DNA from: Candidatus Anderseniibacteriota bacterium
Lineage (GTDB): Bacteria; Patescibacteria; Andersenbacteria; UBA10190
DNA: 64,000 nucleotides
Assembly: GCA_021414205.1 (NCBI GenBank)
Contig: JAIOOW010000002.1
Location: forward strand, 124,001-188,000
Direction: 5' to 3'
Below, in pieces: positions 7,527 through 15,188 of the stretch. The position numbers and the translations under genes were made by a program. Every line of letters starts with the position of its first letter. The stretch's first letter is position 1. The notes beneath the pieces are model-generated. The model ran no database searches. It was not told the origin of the DNA and saw nothing but the letters and a program-made list of their open reading frames with translations.

Positions 7527-8321
7527 TTAATCTTTCAGGGTTACCAGATAGTCGAAGAAATCCGTGGCTACGTCCAGGAATTGTGCTGGCTCAGTCTCCA
7601 GATACTGGATGCAGAAACTATTCACCCGGGCATCGTTTCCTGCTCGAGTCCTTTTCACAAGAAAATCCAATACCGTTTGCGCATTACTAGCCACAGCATC
7701 CCTGCTTTTTGCCAGAACGAGCCCTTTTTCAAGAAGTTTTCGCCACTCATAGACCTCGGGCAATAATGCCACCGTGGATCGCAATGTATGCGCAAGAGGG
7801 TTTGGATAGTTGGCGAGCTTACTTGCAACTTCGTTGCTCCGGTATAGCACTATCTCAGATCCATCTTCAACGAACTTTGAAAACGCGTACCCTTGCGCAT
7901 CAACCTCAAGTGGCGCGGAAAGGAATTTCCACATCTCCTGCACAAGACCGTTCGCCTTGCTTTGAACAATACGCACGCGTTTTCGCATGTATTGCTGCCA
8001 CACCAGATCTTGCAACGCCTGATACGCGTGTCGAAGTTCGTGACAGAGGACAAATCTCTGCACACCCTGCTGCCGAGCAAAGAAGTACTCACCCAATGCG
8101 ATATGGGGAGCTGGATTCATAGAAAACCCAGCACTACTTGTTTCAGGGTTGCAAAGCCGCGTACCAACCGTCTCCCACCCCTGAAGACTGCAAACATCCG
8201 CATATTGAAGCGGAGGAATTGCAAGATCTTCTAAGGCCATAATGATGTCAGCATTACAAATCAAATGCATCGCATCCTGCTGCCTTCCAGGGAGAGTAAC
8301 AATGCGCAAGATGTTCTGCAT
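7527..8321 (-). CDS. Putative zinc metallopeptidase-like protein (HELRH)
   Basis: 264 aa, soluble, no signal peptide. The central segment RFVLCHELRHAYQAL contains HExxH (H-E-L-R-H, about residues 90-94), the zinc-binding and catalytic signature of gluzincin-type peptidases. A third ligand cannot be assigned with confidence. The N-terminus (MQNILRIVTLPGRQQDAMHL) is not a signal peptide, so it would act in the cytoplasm. The start is set by AAAGGAG 8 nt upstream. It forms a single-gene cassette with its own promoter and terminator, inserted between fusA and tuf. Alternative: a non-catalytic domain with a chance HExxH. Confidence 0.72.
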   Translation of the reverse strand: MQNILRIVTLPGRQQDAMHLICNADIIMALEDLAIPPLQYADVCSLQGWETVGTRLCNPETSSAGFSMNPAPHIALGEYFFARQQGVQRFVLCHELRHAYQALQDLVWQQYMRKRVRIVQSKANGLVQEMWKFLSAPLEVDAQGYAFSKFVEDGSEIVLYRSNEVASKLANYPNPLAHTLRSTVALLPEVYEWRKLLEKGLVLAKSRDAVASNAQTVLDFLVKRTRAGNDARVNSFCIQYLETEPAQFLDVATDFFDYLVTLKD

Positions 8322-8378
8322 AGCACTCGCTCCTTTCTCATAGAAAGTGTTAACGATCAGTCAAAATAGGGAAATCAC

Positions 8379-8406
8379 ACTATACCCTATCTCCTCAAAA
8401 AGTCAA
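8379..8406 (-). promoter_or_regulatory. Promoter of the HELRH-motif gene
   Basis: Reverse strand TTGACT (8401-8406), 16-nt spacer, TATAGT (8379-8384). The leader is about 60 nt; GACTGATC occurs twice around the promoter (near 8356 and 8412), possibly a regulator site. Confidence 0.65.
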
Positions 8407-8413
8407 TCTATGA

Positions 8414-8860
8414 TCAGTCCTGCAGATGCGGGCTTAAGTCGCCTCTATCAGATTCGAATCGGATTTTTGGTACAGGAGGAGGTGTTGGGCGAGTGTACAT
8501 ATTCAAATCATCATCCTCATGCACCTCTTCTGCAATATCATCAATTTCATCCTCTTGTTCAAATTGTTCCTGCGCAGCAGTTAAGGCAATATCCCGGTTG
8601 ATACGGTCAATCACATCATCCCCGATTTCCGCATCAATATTTTTCCGAATAGCACTTGCCATCGTATCTGTATCCAAAAATAACTCTAATTGCTGTTCTT
8701 CTTGGTGCATTGCCATATGCTCTTCTTCAAGCGCTTCTCGAGATGCCAATACGAATTCCCGACCCTCATCGTCCATAAATGTAAACTTTCCGCCTAAATC
8801 CGATAACACCTGTAAAATCGGCTCTAATGTTTCTTTAATTGTTTTGGATTCTGTTTGCAT
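8414..8860 (-). CDS. Acidic soluble protein, unknown function
   Basis: 148 aa with start MQTESKTIKETLEPILQVL. The start at 8860 is preferred over a TTG at 8884 because a TATACT box lies 8 nt before the ATG, and the longer frame would run through it. An N-terminal domain (LGGKFTFMDDEGREFVLASR) precedes a strongly acidic helical region (EDEIDDIAEEVHEDDD) and a Pro-rich tail with TPPPVPKIRFES. No membrane segment. It sits between fusA and tuf and is transcribed from its own start after the fusA terminator. Function unknown. Confidence 0.75.
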   Translation of the reverse strand: MQTESKTIKETLEPILQVLSDLGGKFTFMDDEGREFVLASREALEEEHMAMHQEEQQLELFLDTDTMASAIRKNIDAEIGDDVIDRINRDIALTAAQEQFEQEDEIDDIAEEVHEDDDLNMYTRPTPPPVPKIRFESDRGDLSPHLQD

Positions 8861-8868
8861 GTATTTAA

Positions 8869-8874
8869 AGTATA
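8869..8874 (-). promoter_or_regulatory. -10 box 8 nt before the 148-aa gene (leaderless type)
   Basis: Reverse strand TATACT with 8 nt to the ATG predicts a leader of about 2 nt. No SD is present. Confidence 0.55.
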
Positions 8875-8882
8875 GGGAGAAC

Positions 8883-8907
8883 AAAAAACGCGCAATGCGC
8901 GTTTTTT
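8883..8907 (-). terminator. Terminator after fusA
   Basis: AAAAAACGCGCA and TGCGCGTTTTTT form a perfect 12-bp inverted repeat directly after the fusA stop. It ends the rpsL-rpsG-fusA unit. Confidence 0.85.
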
Positions 8908-8910
8908 GTA

Positions 8911-11004
8911 TTATTTCTTTGCTCGTGTTCCTGCAATTTCTTCTTGAATGTTTCTCGGAACTTCTTCGTAATGGTCGAAGTGCATCGTATAGTTCGCACG
9001 CCCTTGGCTCATAGAGCGGACCGTCGTTGCGTATCCGAACATTGATCCAAGCGGAACAATTGCATCGATAACTTTAAGATTGGTTCGATCTGTAAGAGAT
9101 AAGATTTGTCCCCGCCTGGAATTCAAGTCTCCTACAACATCTCCCATGTATTGCTCAGGAGTTACTACTTCAACTTTCATGATTGGCTCAAGAATAACCG
9201 GATCAGCATTTTTCATAGCTTCTCTAAATGCCATTGCACCCGCAATCTTAAACGCGATTTCAGATGAGTCCACATCGTGGTAACTTCCATCAAATGCAGT
9301 TGCCTTTACGTCCACAACAGGGAATCCGGCAACAATACCGTTCTTCGAAGCTTCATCAACACCCTTTCCAATTGCTGGTAGGTATTCCTGTGGAATAACT
9401 CCACCCTTGATCGCTTGCTCATATTCAACACCTTTTCCGCGATCCTGCGGTTCCAATCGAATCCATACGTGTCCGTATTGTCCGCGTCCTCCAGACTGCT
9501 TGATATACTTTCCTTCTGCTTCAACGGTCTTTCGAATTGTTTCCTTATAGGCAACCTGCGGCTTTCCAACGTTTACTTCAACGCCGAATTCTCGCTTCAT
9601 ACGGTCAACGATAATTTCCAAATGCAATTCTCCCATTCCTTCCATAATCATCTGCATCGTCTCTTCATCAGTATGCGCTCGAAGGGTCGGGTCTTCTCCC
9701 ATAAGCGCCTTCAATGCCATACCCATCTTTTCTTGGTCTGCCTTAGACTTCGGTTCGATCGCAAGAGAGATAACTGGTTCATGGCCCACGATACGTTCCA
9801 AAATAATCGGCGCATCTTCCGCACATAGCGTATCCCCTGTCGTCGTCGCCTTCATACCAACTAGGGCACCAATTCCACCGGCAGAAATTTCCTCAACTTC
9901 TTCTCGCTCGTTAGCATGCATGCGCAAGATTCGGCTAATACGTTCTCGCTTTCCGTTCGAAGCGTTGAGTACGTAAGATCCTGTCGTAAGCTTTCCGGAA
10001 TATACACGGAAGAATGTAATCTGCCCGACGTATGGGTCGGTCGCAACTTTGAACGCAAGCGCTGCGAAGGGCTCTGTATCTAAAGGCTTTCGAATAAGAA
10101 CCTTTTCCGGATCATCAACATCAACACCCTCAACTGGAGGAACGTCAGATGGTGAAGGCAAGTATGCAACAACTGCATCAAGCATTCGCTGTACGCCCTT
10201 ATTCTTCAACGCCGTTCCGCACAAAATTGGAACAACCTTGCTTGCAATAACAGCAGATCGAAGTACTGCGTTTAATTCATCAACAGAAATATCTTCTCCG
10301 TTTAAATATTTCTCCGTAAGAGCATCATCAAACCCGGCGATTACATCAACCATTTCTGCACGTCGAACCTTTGCATCTTCCAATAATTCTGCAGGGATAT
10401 CTTTTTCCACAATCGTCGTTCCCATTTCTCCTTCGAAGTACCACGCCTTCATAGAAAGCAAATCGATAATACCTTCAAACGCTTCTTCGGATCCGATTGG
10501 GAGCGTTAAAATCACGGTCGTTTTCGTAAGTCGTTCGTGAATAGAATCAACTACTTTCCAAAAGTCTGCGCCCGTTCGATCAAGTTTATTTACGAAACAC
10601 ATGCGCGGAACTTTGTGCTTGTCCGCTTGGCGCCACACTGTTTCTGATTGCGGCTCAACTCCGGCAACGCCGTCGAATACAACCACAGCTCCGTCCAATA
10701 CGCGCAAGCTTCGCTCTACTTCAACGGTAAAGTCTACGTGCCCTGGTGTATCGATCAAGTTTAATCGGTACCCTTTCCAAAATGCCGTAGTCGTCGCAGA
10801 GGTAATCGTAATACCGCGCTCTCGTTCCTGTTCCATCCAGTCCATGACGGTATCCCCCTCATGCACTTCACCAATCTTGTGAGTTAATCCTGTATAAAAC
10901 AAAATACGCTCCGATACCGTTGTTTTTCCAGCATCGATGTGCGCAATAATTCCAAAATTTCTTACCTTCTCAATAGGTACCTGTGGGAACTTTGTATCGG
11001 CCAT
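8911..11004 (-). CDS. fusA: Elongation factor G
   Basis: 697 aa, full length. GTPase motifs: AHIDAGKTT (G1), GITITSATTT (switch I), DTPGHVDFT (G3), NKLDRTGAD (G4). Domain IV with the tip that enters the decoding site (SGGRGQYGHVWIRLEP) and domain V (RRGQILSLTDR, GYATTVRSMSQGRANYTM) are intact. It drives translocation and ribosome recycling. It follows rpsG by 15 nt in the classical str order; the usual downstream neighbour tuf is displaced by two orphan genes. Confidence 0.99.
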   Translation of the reverse strand: MADTKFPQVPIEKVRNFGIIAHIDAGKTTVSERILFYTGLTHKIGEVHEGDTVMDWMEQERERGITITSATTTAFWKGYRLNLIDTPGHVDFTVEVERSLRVLDGAVVVFDGVAGVEPQSETVWRQADKHKVPRMCFVNKLDRTGADFWKVVDSIHERLTKTTVILTLPIGSEEAFEGIIDLLSMKAWYFEGEMGTTIVEKDIPAELLEDAKVRRAEMVDVIAGFDDALTEKYLNGEDISVDELNAVLRSAVIASKVVPILCGTALKNKGVQRMLDAVVAYLPSPSDVPPVEGVDVDDPEKVLIRKPLDTEPFAALAFKVATDPYVGQITFFRVYSGKLTTGSYVLNASNGKRERISRILRMHANEREEVEEISAGGIGALVGMKATTTGDTLCAEDAPIILERIVGHEPVISLAIEPKSKADQEKMGMALKALMGEDPTLRAHTDEETMQMIMEGMGELHLEIIVDRMKREFGVEVNVGKPQVAYKETIRKTVEAEGKYIKQSGGRGQYGHVWIRLEPQDRGKGVEYEQAIKGGVIPQEYLPAIGKGVDEASKNGIVAGFPVVDVKATAFDGSYHDVDSSEIAFKIAGAMAFREAMKNADPVILEPIMKVEVVTPEQYMGDVVGDLNSRRGQILSLTDRTNLKVIDAIVPLGSMFGYATTVRSMSQGRANYTMHFDHYEEVPRNIQEEIAGTRAKK

Positions 11005-11019
11005 ATGTAATATAAAAAA

Positions 11020-11496
11020 TTAACGAGCAAAATGAGAGAACGCTCGGTTCGCCTCAGCCATTCGATGCATGTCTTCACGCTTCTTCATAGCTCCGCCTTC
11101 TTTATTCGAAGCTTCAATAAGTTCTGCGGCAAGCTTTTCTGCCATCGATTTTCCACCGCGAGATCGCGATGCATCACGAAGCCATCGCATAGAAAGCGTG
11201 TCTTTGCGAGCAGGGCGTACTTCTTGCGCGATTTGATAGTTAGCACCACCAACTCGGCGAGCCTTTACTTCAAGTACTGGCGCAACGTTTCGAAGCGCAG
11301 CATCAAACACCATAAGAGGATCGTTCTTTGTCTTCTCAGAAATAATCTCAAGAGCATCATACATTACTCGCTGAGCCGTGCTCTTCTTTCCATCATACAT
11401 GATGTAGTTGATAAACTTAGACAACGCCAAGTTTCCGAACTTTGGATCCGGCTGCAAATGTTTCTTATTCTTATATACTCGCTTTTTTCGTGGCAT
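11020..11496 (-). CDS. rpsG: 30S ribosomal protein uS7
   Basis: 158 aa, standard length. MPRKKRVYKNKKHLQPDPKFGN, then FINYIMYDGKKSTAQRVMYDAL and GGANYQIAQEVRPARKDTLSMRWL identify uS7, the primary head-assembly protein. It is 8 nt from rpsL. In E. coli uS7 represses the str operon; no comparable structure between rpsL and rpsG is possible in 8 nt, so that control is absent here. Confidence 0.98.
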   Translation of the reverse strand: MPRKKRVYKNKKHLQPDPKFGNLALSKFINYIMYDGKKSTAQRVMYDALEIISEKTKNDPLMVFDAALRNVAPVLEVKARRVGGANYQIAQEVRPARKDTLSMRWLRDASRSRGGKSMAEKLAAELIEASNKEGGAMKKREDMHRMAEANRAFSHFAR

Positions 11497-11504
11497 AAAA
11501 TAGA

Positions 11505-11927
11505 TTATTCAGATTTTGGTTTCTTAGCTCCGTATCGGCTTCGTCCTCGTCGTCGAGCCTCAACTCCAACAGTATCGAGCACGCCTCGCACTACCTGGTA
11601 TCGAATACCTGGCAAGTCTTTTCTTCGTCCGCCTCGGATTACTACGATGGAATGCTCCTGGAGGTTATGACCTTCGCCTGGGATAAACGCAGTAACTTCC
11701 ATTCCGTTCGTAAGTCGCACACGAGCAACTTTTCGAAGAGCGGAGTTCGGTTTCTTTGGAGTCATCGTCTTTACCTGCAAGCATACTCCACGCTTAAACG
11801 GGGATCCTTTAGGAAATACCGTTGGCTTGTCGATTAATGTATTAAAACCTCTCTGCAGGGCAGGAGTCTTGGATTTCGATGGTTTCCGTTCTCGGTTTTT
11901 TCGTACTAATTGATTAATAGTTGGCAC
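11505..11927 (-). CDS. rpsL: 30S ribosomal protein uS12 (GTG start)
   Basis: 140 aa. MPTINQLVRKNRERKPSKSK, TPKKPNSALRKVARVRL (site of streptomycin-resistance Lys) and PGEGHNLQEHSIVVIRGGRRKDLPG (with the Asp/Lys decoding loop) are diagnostic. The initiator is GTG. A TACACT box lies 8 nt upstream and a TTGACA 17 nt further, so this first gene of the str unit is predicted to be leaderless. uS12 monitors codon-anticodon pairing. Confidence 0.98.
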   Translation of the reverse strand: MPTINQLVRKNRERKPSKSKTPALQRGFNTLIDKPTVFPKGSPFKRGVCLQVKTMTPKKPNSALRKVARVRLTNGMEVTAFIPGEGHNLQEHSIVVIRGGRRKDLPGIRYQVVRGVLDTVGVEARRRGRSRYGAKKPKSE

Positions 11928-11935
11928 AGAATTGT

Positions 11936-11964
11936 AGTGTAGGCAATCGGGGAAAAAATGTCAA
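11936..11964 (-). promoter_or_regulatory. Promoter of the rpsL-rpsG-fusA unit (leaderless type)
   Basis: Reverse strand TTGACA (11959-11964), 17-nt spacer, TACACT (11936-11941), then only 8 nt to the GTG start. The -35 overlaps the stop codon of the upstream protease gene. Predicted leader 1-2 nt. Confidence 0.65.
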
Positions 11965-12623
11965 AGAATATGCACAAGATCCGTAAACGGCACCCCCATA
12001 ATGTACGCCGTAAGGCTGAATGCGGGCAAGAAAACGAATTGAGTCAAGAACCCAGGAGCTAAAATAATAATGCCGAGCAAGATAAACATGCCATACTGCT
12101 CAAATCGAGCGATCAGGTCTGGGCGCTTGTCAAAAAACAAGAATAAAACCTTCGACCCATCGAGGGGCGGGATCGGCATCAAGTTAAACATCATCAAAAT
12201 ACCGCTCACTAACCCGATAATGAGGAATAAATATGGCATTGCCGTATTTTCTGGGGAAATCCTATACAGCAATCCGGAAACCAAAAGAATTATAAAGTTC
12301 GTCACTGGCCCGGAGAGCGCCACGATAACAGGTCCCCATTTCCCATATTTTAAGTTGTAATAATTCACTGGTACCGGCTTTGCCCATCCAAAGACGAATC
12401 CCGCATGACTAACTATAAGTAATAGTGGAATAACAATAGTTCCCCACATATCCACATGCTTAATCGGGTTTAAAGATAGTCGGCCAGCATATTTTGCCGT
12501 GGGGTCTCCAAGCTTGTTTGCTACCCAGCCGTGAGACACTTCATGCAAAATAACGCCCACTCCTAAAGCTACGATAGATGCTGTAATACTAAGACTTTGC
12601 GGGATTTGAGAAATATCAATCAT
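11961..12623 (-). CDS. Site-2 protease family (M50) membrane metalloprotease
   Basis: 220 aa from MIDISQIPQ; this start is chosen because TATGGT lies 6 nt upstream. The active site HEVSHGWVANKLGD (HExxH, about residues 25-29) lies in the first membrane helix, and the distal NLMPIPPLDGSKVL supplies the N-x-x-P-x-x-P-L-D-G zinc ligand. Four to five hydrophobic helices are visible. M50 proteases of this short form cleave within the membrane, often processing anti-sigma factors or signal-peptide remnants. It has no PDZ domain. It is divergent from rpmB. Confidence 0.9.
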   Translation of the reverse strand: MIDISQIPQSLSITASIVALGVGVILHEVSHGWVANKLGDPTAKYAGRLSLNPIKHVDMWGTIVIPLLLIVSHAGFVFGWAKPVPVNYYNLKYGKWGPVIVALSGPVTNFIILLVSGLLYRISPENTAMPYLFLIIGLVSGILMMFNLMPIPPLDGSKVLFLFFDKRPDLIARFEQYGMFILLGIIILAPGFLTQFVFLPAFSLTAYIMGVPFTDLVHIL

Positions 12624-12664
12624 ACAATTACCATACCATAGTTGCATTTTATTTCTATCTTATT

Positions 12665-12670
12665 TATAGT
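12665..12670 (+). promoter_or_regulatory. Promoter of rpmB (-35 TTGCAT at 12642-12647, -10 TATAGT)
   Basis: TTGCAT, 17-nt spacer, TATAGT, then 11 nt to the rpmB ATG. The predicted leader is about 5 nt and lacks an SD. The divergent protease gene has TATGGT at 12630-12635 on the other strand. Confidence 0.65.
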
Positions 12671-12681
12671 AATCCCTATCT

Positions 12682-12873
12682 ATGGCACGAATTTGTGAAA
12701 TCTGCGAAAAGCGAAAACAATCGGGCAACCACCGAAAGCTGTTGCGCGGTCATTATAATATCACCGGAAAGCGTTTCTTTAAGCCGAATCTCCAAAAGAC
12801 ACTGCATGAGGGTAAAAAAGTACTCGCTTGCGTAAACTGCATCCGCACCCAAGCGAAACACGCCGCAGCGTAA
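12682..12873 (+). CDS. rpmB: 50S ribosomal protein bL28
   Basis: 63 aa. MARICEICEKRKQSGNHRKLL and RFFKPNLQKT are bL28 signatures. Two CxxC pairs (C5-C8 and C51-C54, CVNC) form the zinc-binding version of bL28. It is monocistronic with a promoter and a strong terminator. It is far from the usual partner rpmG. Confidence 0.95.
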   Translation: MARICEICEKRKQSGNHRKLLRGHYNITGKRFFKPNLQKTLHEGKKVLACVNCIRTQAKHAAA

Positions 12874-12885
12874 CCCAAATAGCCT

Positions 12886-12910
12886 AAACACCCCGCAAAG
12901 GGGTGTTTTT
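12886..12910 (+). terminator. Terminator of rpmB
   Basis: AACACCCC/GGGGTGTT stem with a 5-nt loop followed by a T-run. Confidence 0.88.
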
Positions 12911-12921
12911 ATATAGAGTAC

Positions 12922-12950
12922 TTGACTTTTTATAATATATGGATTATAAT
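12922..12950 (+). promoter_or_regulatory. Near-consensus promoter of the 120-aa membrane protein gene
   Basis: TTGACT (12922-12927), 17-nt spacer, TATAAT (12945-12950). The leader is about 75 nt, in contrast to the leaderless type upstream. Confidence 0.78.
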
Positions 12951-13029
12951 AGTACGTTGGTCTTTTTTCAACCTTTGGCACATGCGTGCCCCGCCATCTC
13001 AACGGTTTTGAGGCAATGCAAAGGATTGC

Positions 13030-13392
13030 ATGATGAGAAAAGTCTTGGAAGAATGCGTGCTGATTTCAATCGTTCTCGGCTTTCCGCTAGCAATGATACT
13101 AGCGATACCCGGAGATGGGAAAATCGCCATCCTATCGATGCTGCCGATTTTCATACTCGGCGGAATTGCATGGATGAAGCTGGGTCTTCGCGAACAACTC
13201 TTCTTTGAGCCATGGATCGCTAAGTGCCCAATGTTCGGCGTACCGATTCTGGTAACACTGCTTGCAGGTATCGTCTTCGGAGAAATGCGGATCATTATTC
13301 GCACAAAACTCCCCGAACTTGCTATCCAAAAGCCAGCAACCCAAAAAGAAGTCCAGCAAGCGCTCGCAGAAGAATTCCCTGAGTTTCGCTAG
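13030..13392 (+). CDS. Orphan membrane protein, three predicted helices
   Basis: 119-120 aa. Two adjacent ATGs (13030, 13033) exist; AAGGA at 13021-13025 is better spaced for 13033 (7 nt). Hydrophobic segments lie near residues 8-26 (VLISIVLGFPLAMILAIP), 33-48 and 70-86 (VPILVTLLAGIVFGEM). The C-terminal 35 residues are soluble (ELAIQKPATQKEVQQALAEE). No family recognised. Complete cassette with own promoter and terminator. Confidence 0.7.
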   Translation: MMRKVLEECVLISIVLGFPLAMILAIPGDGKIAILSMLPIFILGGIAWMKLGLREQLFFEPWIAKCPMFGVPILVTLLAGIVFGEMRIIIRTKLPELAIQKPATQKEVQQALAEEFPEFR

Positions 13393-13424
13393 AAAGTATC
13401 AACGTGATTTGCATCTTTGATTAG

Positions 13425-13464
13425 TCGCCCGATTGGTTTACTCCGACGGGCGATATTTATTTTG
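13425..13464 (+). terminator. Terminator of the 120-aa membrane protein gene
   Basis: TCGCCCG (13425-13431) and CGGGCGA (13447-13453) pair, followed by a T-rich tail (TATTTATTTTG). Confidence 0.7.
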
Positions 13465-13474
13465 TTAAATAATA

Positions 13475-13503
13475 TTGACAAAATTTTTCACCATTCGTAC
13501 ATT
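13475..13503 (+). promoter_or_regulatory. Promoter of the 121-aa anchored protein gene
   Basis: TTGACA (13475-13480), 17-nt spacer, TACATT (13498-13503). The same TACATT -10 recurs in the pth and TrmB-like promoters. Leader about 80 nt. Confidence 0.6.
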
Positions 13504-13588
13504 GATAATGGTTAAGTAATTCGATGCTGTAGGAATCTTTCATAAGAAGGAAGCAGCAAAGAGAACGCACATTTGGAAGGATCTCGTA

Positions 13589-13954
13589 ATGTTTCTCGGA
13601 CCGCGCCTCATCGACCTAGTCTGCCTCACTGTTATTGCAGCTATTATTGGCAGCTCCTACATCCAAGAATATCGGTACCACAACACTACCCCATCTGAAG
13701 TAAAACAATTTCATACAACAATGGCCCGCAAGCTACGGCAAGCCGAGAATAGCGATTTTTTCGAATTGATCGATAATCGAATCGGCATAGTCGTCATGCA
13801 AAAACCAAAATTCGACGCCATCTTTTTCAAGCTTCATCCACATGACAAGGTTCGAAAAATGAGCTGCTTTAAGCTTGGCAAACTAACGAAAAGAATTATA
13901 CAAAAAGATACTGACGAATGGCATGATATGGCAGGGCTATTCTTGCGACATTAG
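13589..13954 (+). CDS. Orphan membrane-anchored protein
   Basis: 121 aa. A single N-terminal hydrophobic helix (LIDLVCLTVIAAIIGSSYI, residues 7-25) precedes a basic soluble domain (HTTMARKLRQAENSDFFEL, KLHPHDKVRKMSCFKLGKLT). AAGGAT lies 8 nt upstream of the ATG. No family recognised. Third in a row of small orphan genes each with promoter, SD and terminator. Confidence 0.7.
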   Translation: MFLGPRLIDLVCLTVIAAIIGSSYIQEYRYHNTTPSEVKQFHTTMARKLRQAENSDFFELIDNRIGIVVMQKPKFDAIFFKLHPHDKVRKMSCFKLGKLTKRIIQKDTDEWHDMAGLFLRH

Positions 13955-13971
13955 CATTACTTACCTCAAGT

Positions 13972-14001
13972 CCACAAGACTATCAAATCTTGTGGGCATT
14001 T
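13972..14001 (+). terminator. Terminator of the 121-aa gene
   Basis: Perfect 8-bp stem CCACAAGA/TCTTGTGG with an 8-nt loop, then GCATTTTC. The T-run favours the plus strand. Confidence 0.72.
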
Positions 14002-14003
14002 TC

Positions 14004-15170
14004 TTACTTCAGTTTTCTTACCCTGCAAATAAACGATTTCAAATACAAACTTTCCGGAAAATATACCGAGAGCGGGTGATCGGATGCCTGGCGAACTACT
14101 TCAAGTACATCTAGCTGCAATCCAGCCTGCACAGACGCCCTGCGCAATGTGTATGCAAAATCATCTTCTGTAAAAAAATGAGAACAACTCGAGGTTACGA
14201 ATATACCCCCATCCTTCACCAGTCGCATACCCGCACGATTTACAAAGTGATATGCTTTTTTTGCCTGCTCTATTTCTCGCTTTGTTTTTGCAAGTGCAGG
14301 AGGATCAATAATAACCATATCGTATGCAGTATCCTTTTGAGCACCGAGCCACGCAAACGCATCCCCTTCTTGAGTAGTTATTTTCTTACTATCAATGCCG
14401 TTGAGCGTTGCGTGCTTTAGGCATAACTCTAACGCGGCTTTCGACTCATCGACGTTATGAACGCTCGCCGCTCCGCCGAGCAATGCAGCGATTCCTGTTG
14501 CTCCGGTATACGAAAAAGCGTTCAATACAGATTTTCCGTGCGCATATTTTTTTACTGCTTGGCGTAATTCTTTTTGATCAAAAAAGAATCCCGTTTTTTG
14601 TCCACCCATCACATCTGCTGTTAATTTTATTCCATGCTCTAAAAACCCAACTGCCTCGACAGCCTTGCCATCGACAACATTCGATTCACCTTCGCTGCGA
14701 TCAATAATTGCAATCGGATTAAATAGTTTTTTACACGCGCGTATTACAATCGGAGACAGATTACTCATACCAATAGTCGAAATCTGAACGACGAGGACGT
14801 CCGCATATCGATCAATAACAAGGCCCGGCAGATTATCTGCTTCACCGAATACTATTCGATATCCAGTAGTATCCGTATCTGGGCCATACCCAAGCAATAG
14901 TCGCTGATCATTCGCCTGCTCAATTCGATTCGTAATCCATTCCTCATTTATTTCAGTTTCAGAAAAATCAAATACGCGCACTGCAATACTAGAATCGCCC
15001 TCGAATGTTCCTGTGCCAATAATTCTGCCATTGCGATCTGCAATATGAACAAGCGCCCCTTCTTCAAGATTATCCGGGATAGATTCTATTGCGCCAGAAA
15101 ATACCCATGGGTGATGAAACCCAACGCTTGCCTCTCGCCCCATCTTTAATTGAATTACTGGATATGCCAT
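14004..15170 (-). CDS. Class I SAM-dependent rRNA methyltransferase, RlmI-like
   Basis: 388 aa. An N-terminal PUA domain (HHPWVFSGAIESIPD, VHIADRNGRIIGTGTF) is followed by an intermediate domain and a Rossmann methyltransferase: SAM loop NAFSYTGATGIAALLGGA, motif IV DPPALAKTK, motif VI VTSSCSHFF with the catalytic Cys of m5C enzymes. This order matches RlmI/YccW, which makes m5C1962 in 23S rRNA; target here is inferred. The ATG at 15170 is chosen because TATAGT ends 6 nt upstream. Divergent from nth with 18 bp between start codons. Confidence 0.88.
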   Translation of the reverse strand: MAYPVIQLKMGREASVGFHHPWVFSGAIESIPDNLEEGALVHIADRNGRIIGTGTFEGDSSIAVRVFDFSETEINEEWITNRIEQANDQRLLLGYGPDTDTTGYRIVFGEADNLPGLVIDRYADVLVVQISTIGMSNLSPIVIRACKKLFNPIAIIDRSEGESNVVDGKAVEAVGFLEHGIKLTADVMGGQKTGFFFDQKELRQAVKKYAHGKSVLNAFSYTGATGIAALLGGAASVHNVDESKAALELCLKHATLNGIDSKKITTQEGDAFAWLGAQKDTAYDMVIIDPPALAKTKREIEQAKKAYHFVNRAGMRLVKDGGIFVTSSCSHFFTEDDFAYTLRRASVQAGLQLDVLEVVRQASDHPLSVYFPESLYLKSFICRVRKLK

Positions 15171-15175
15171 GCTAT

Positions 15176-15182
15176 TACTATA
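15176..15182. promoter_or_regulatory. Overlapping divergent -10 boxes for rlmI-like and nth
   Basis: The 18 bp between the two start codons hold TACTAT (15176-15181, plus strand, 7 nt before nth) and TATAGT (15177-15182 read on the minus strand, 6 nt before the methyltransferase). The boxes share five bases, so both genes would be leaderless and compete for polymerase. Confidence 0.5.
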
Positions 15183-15188
15183 CCCGAC

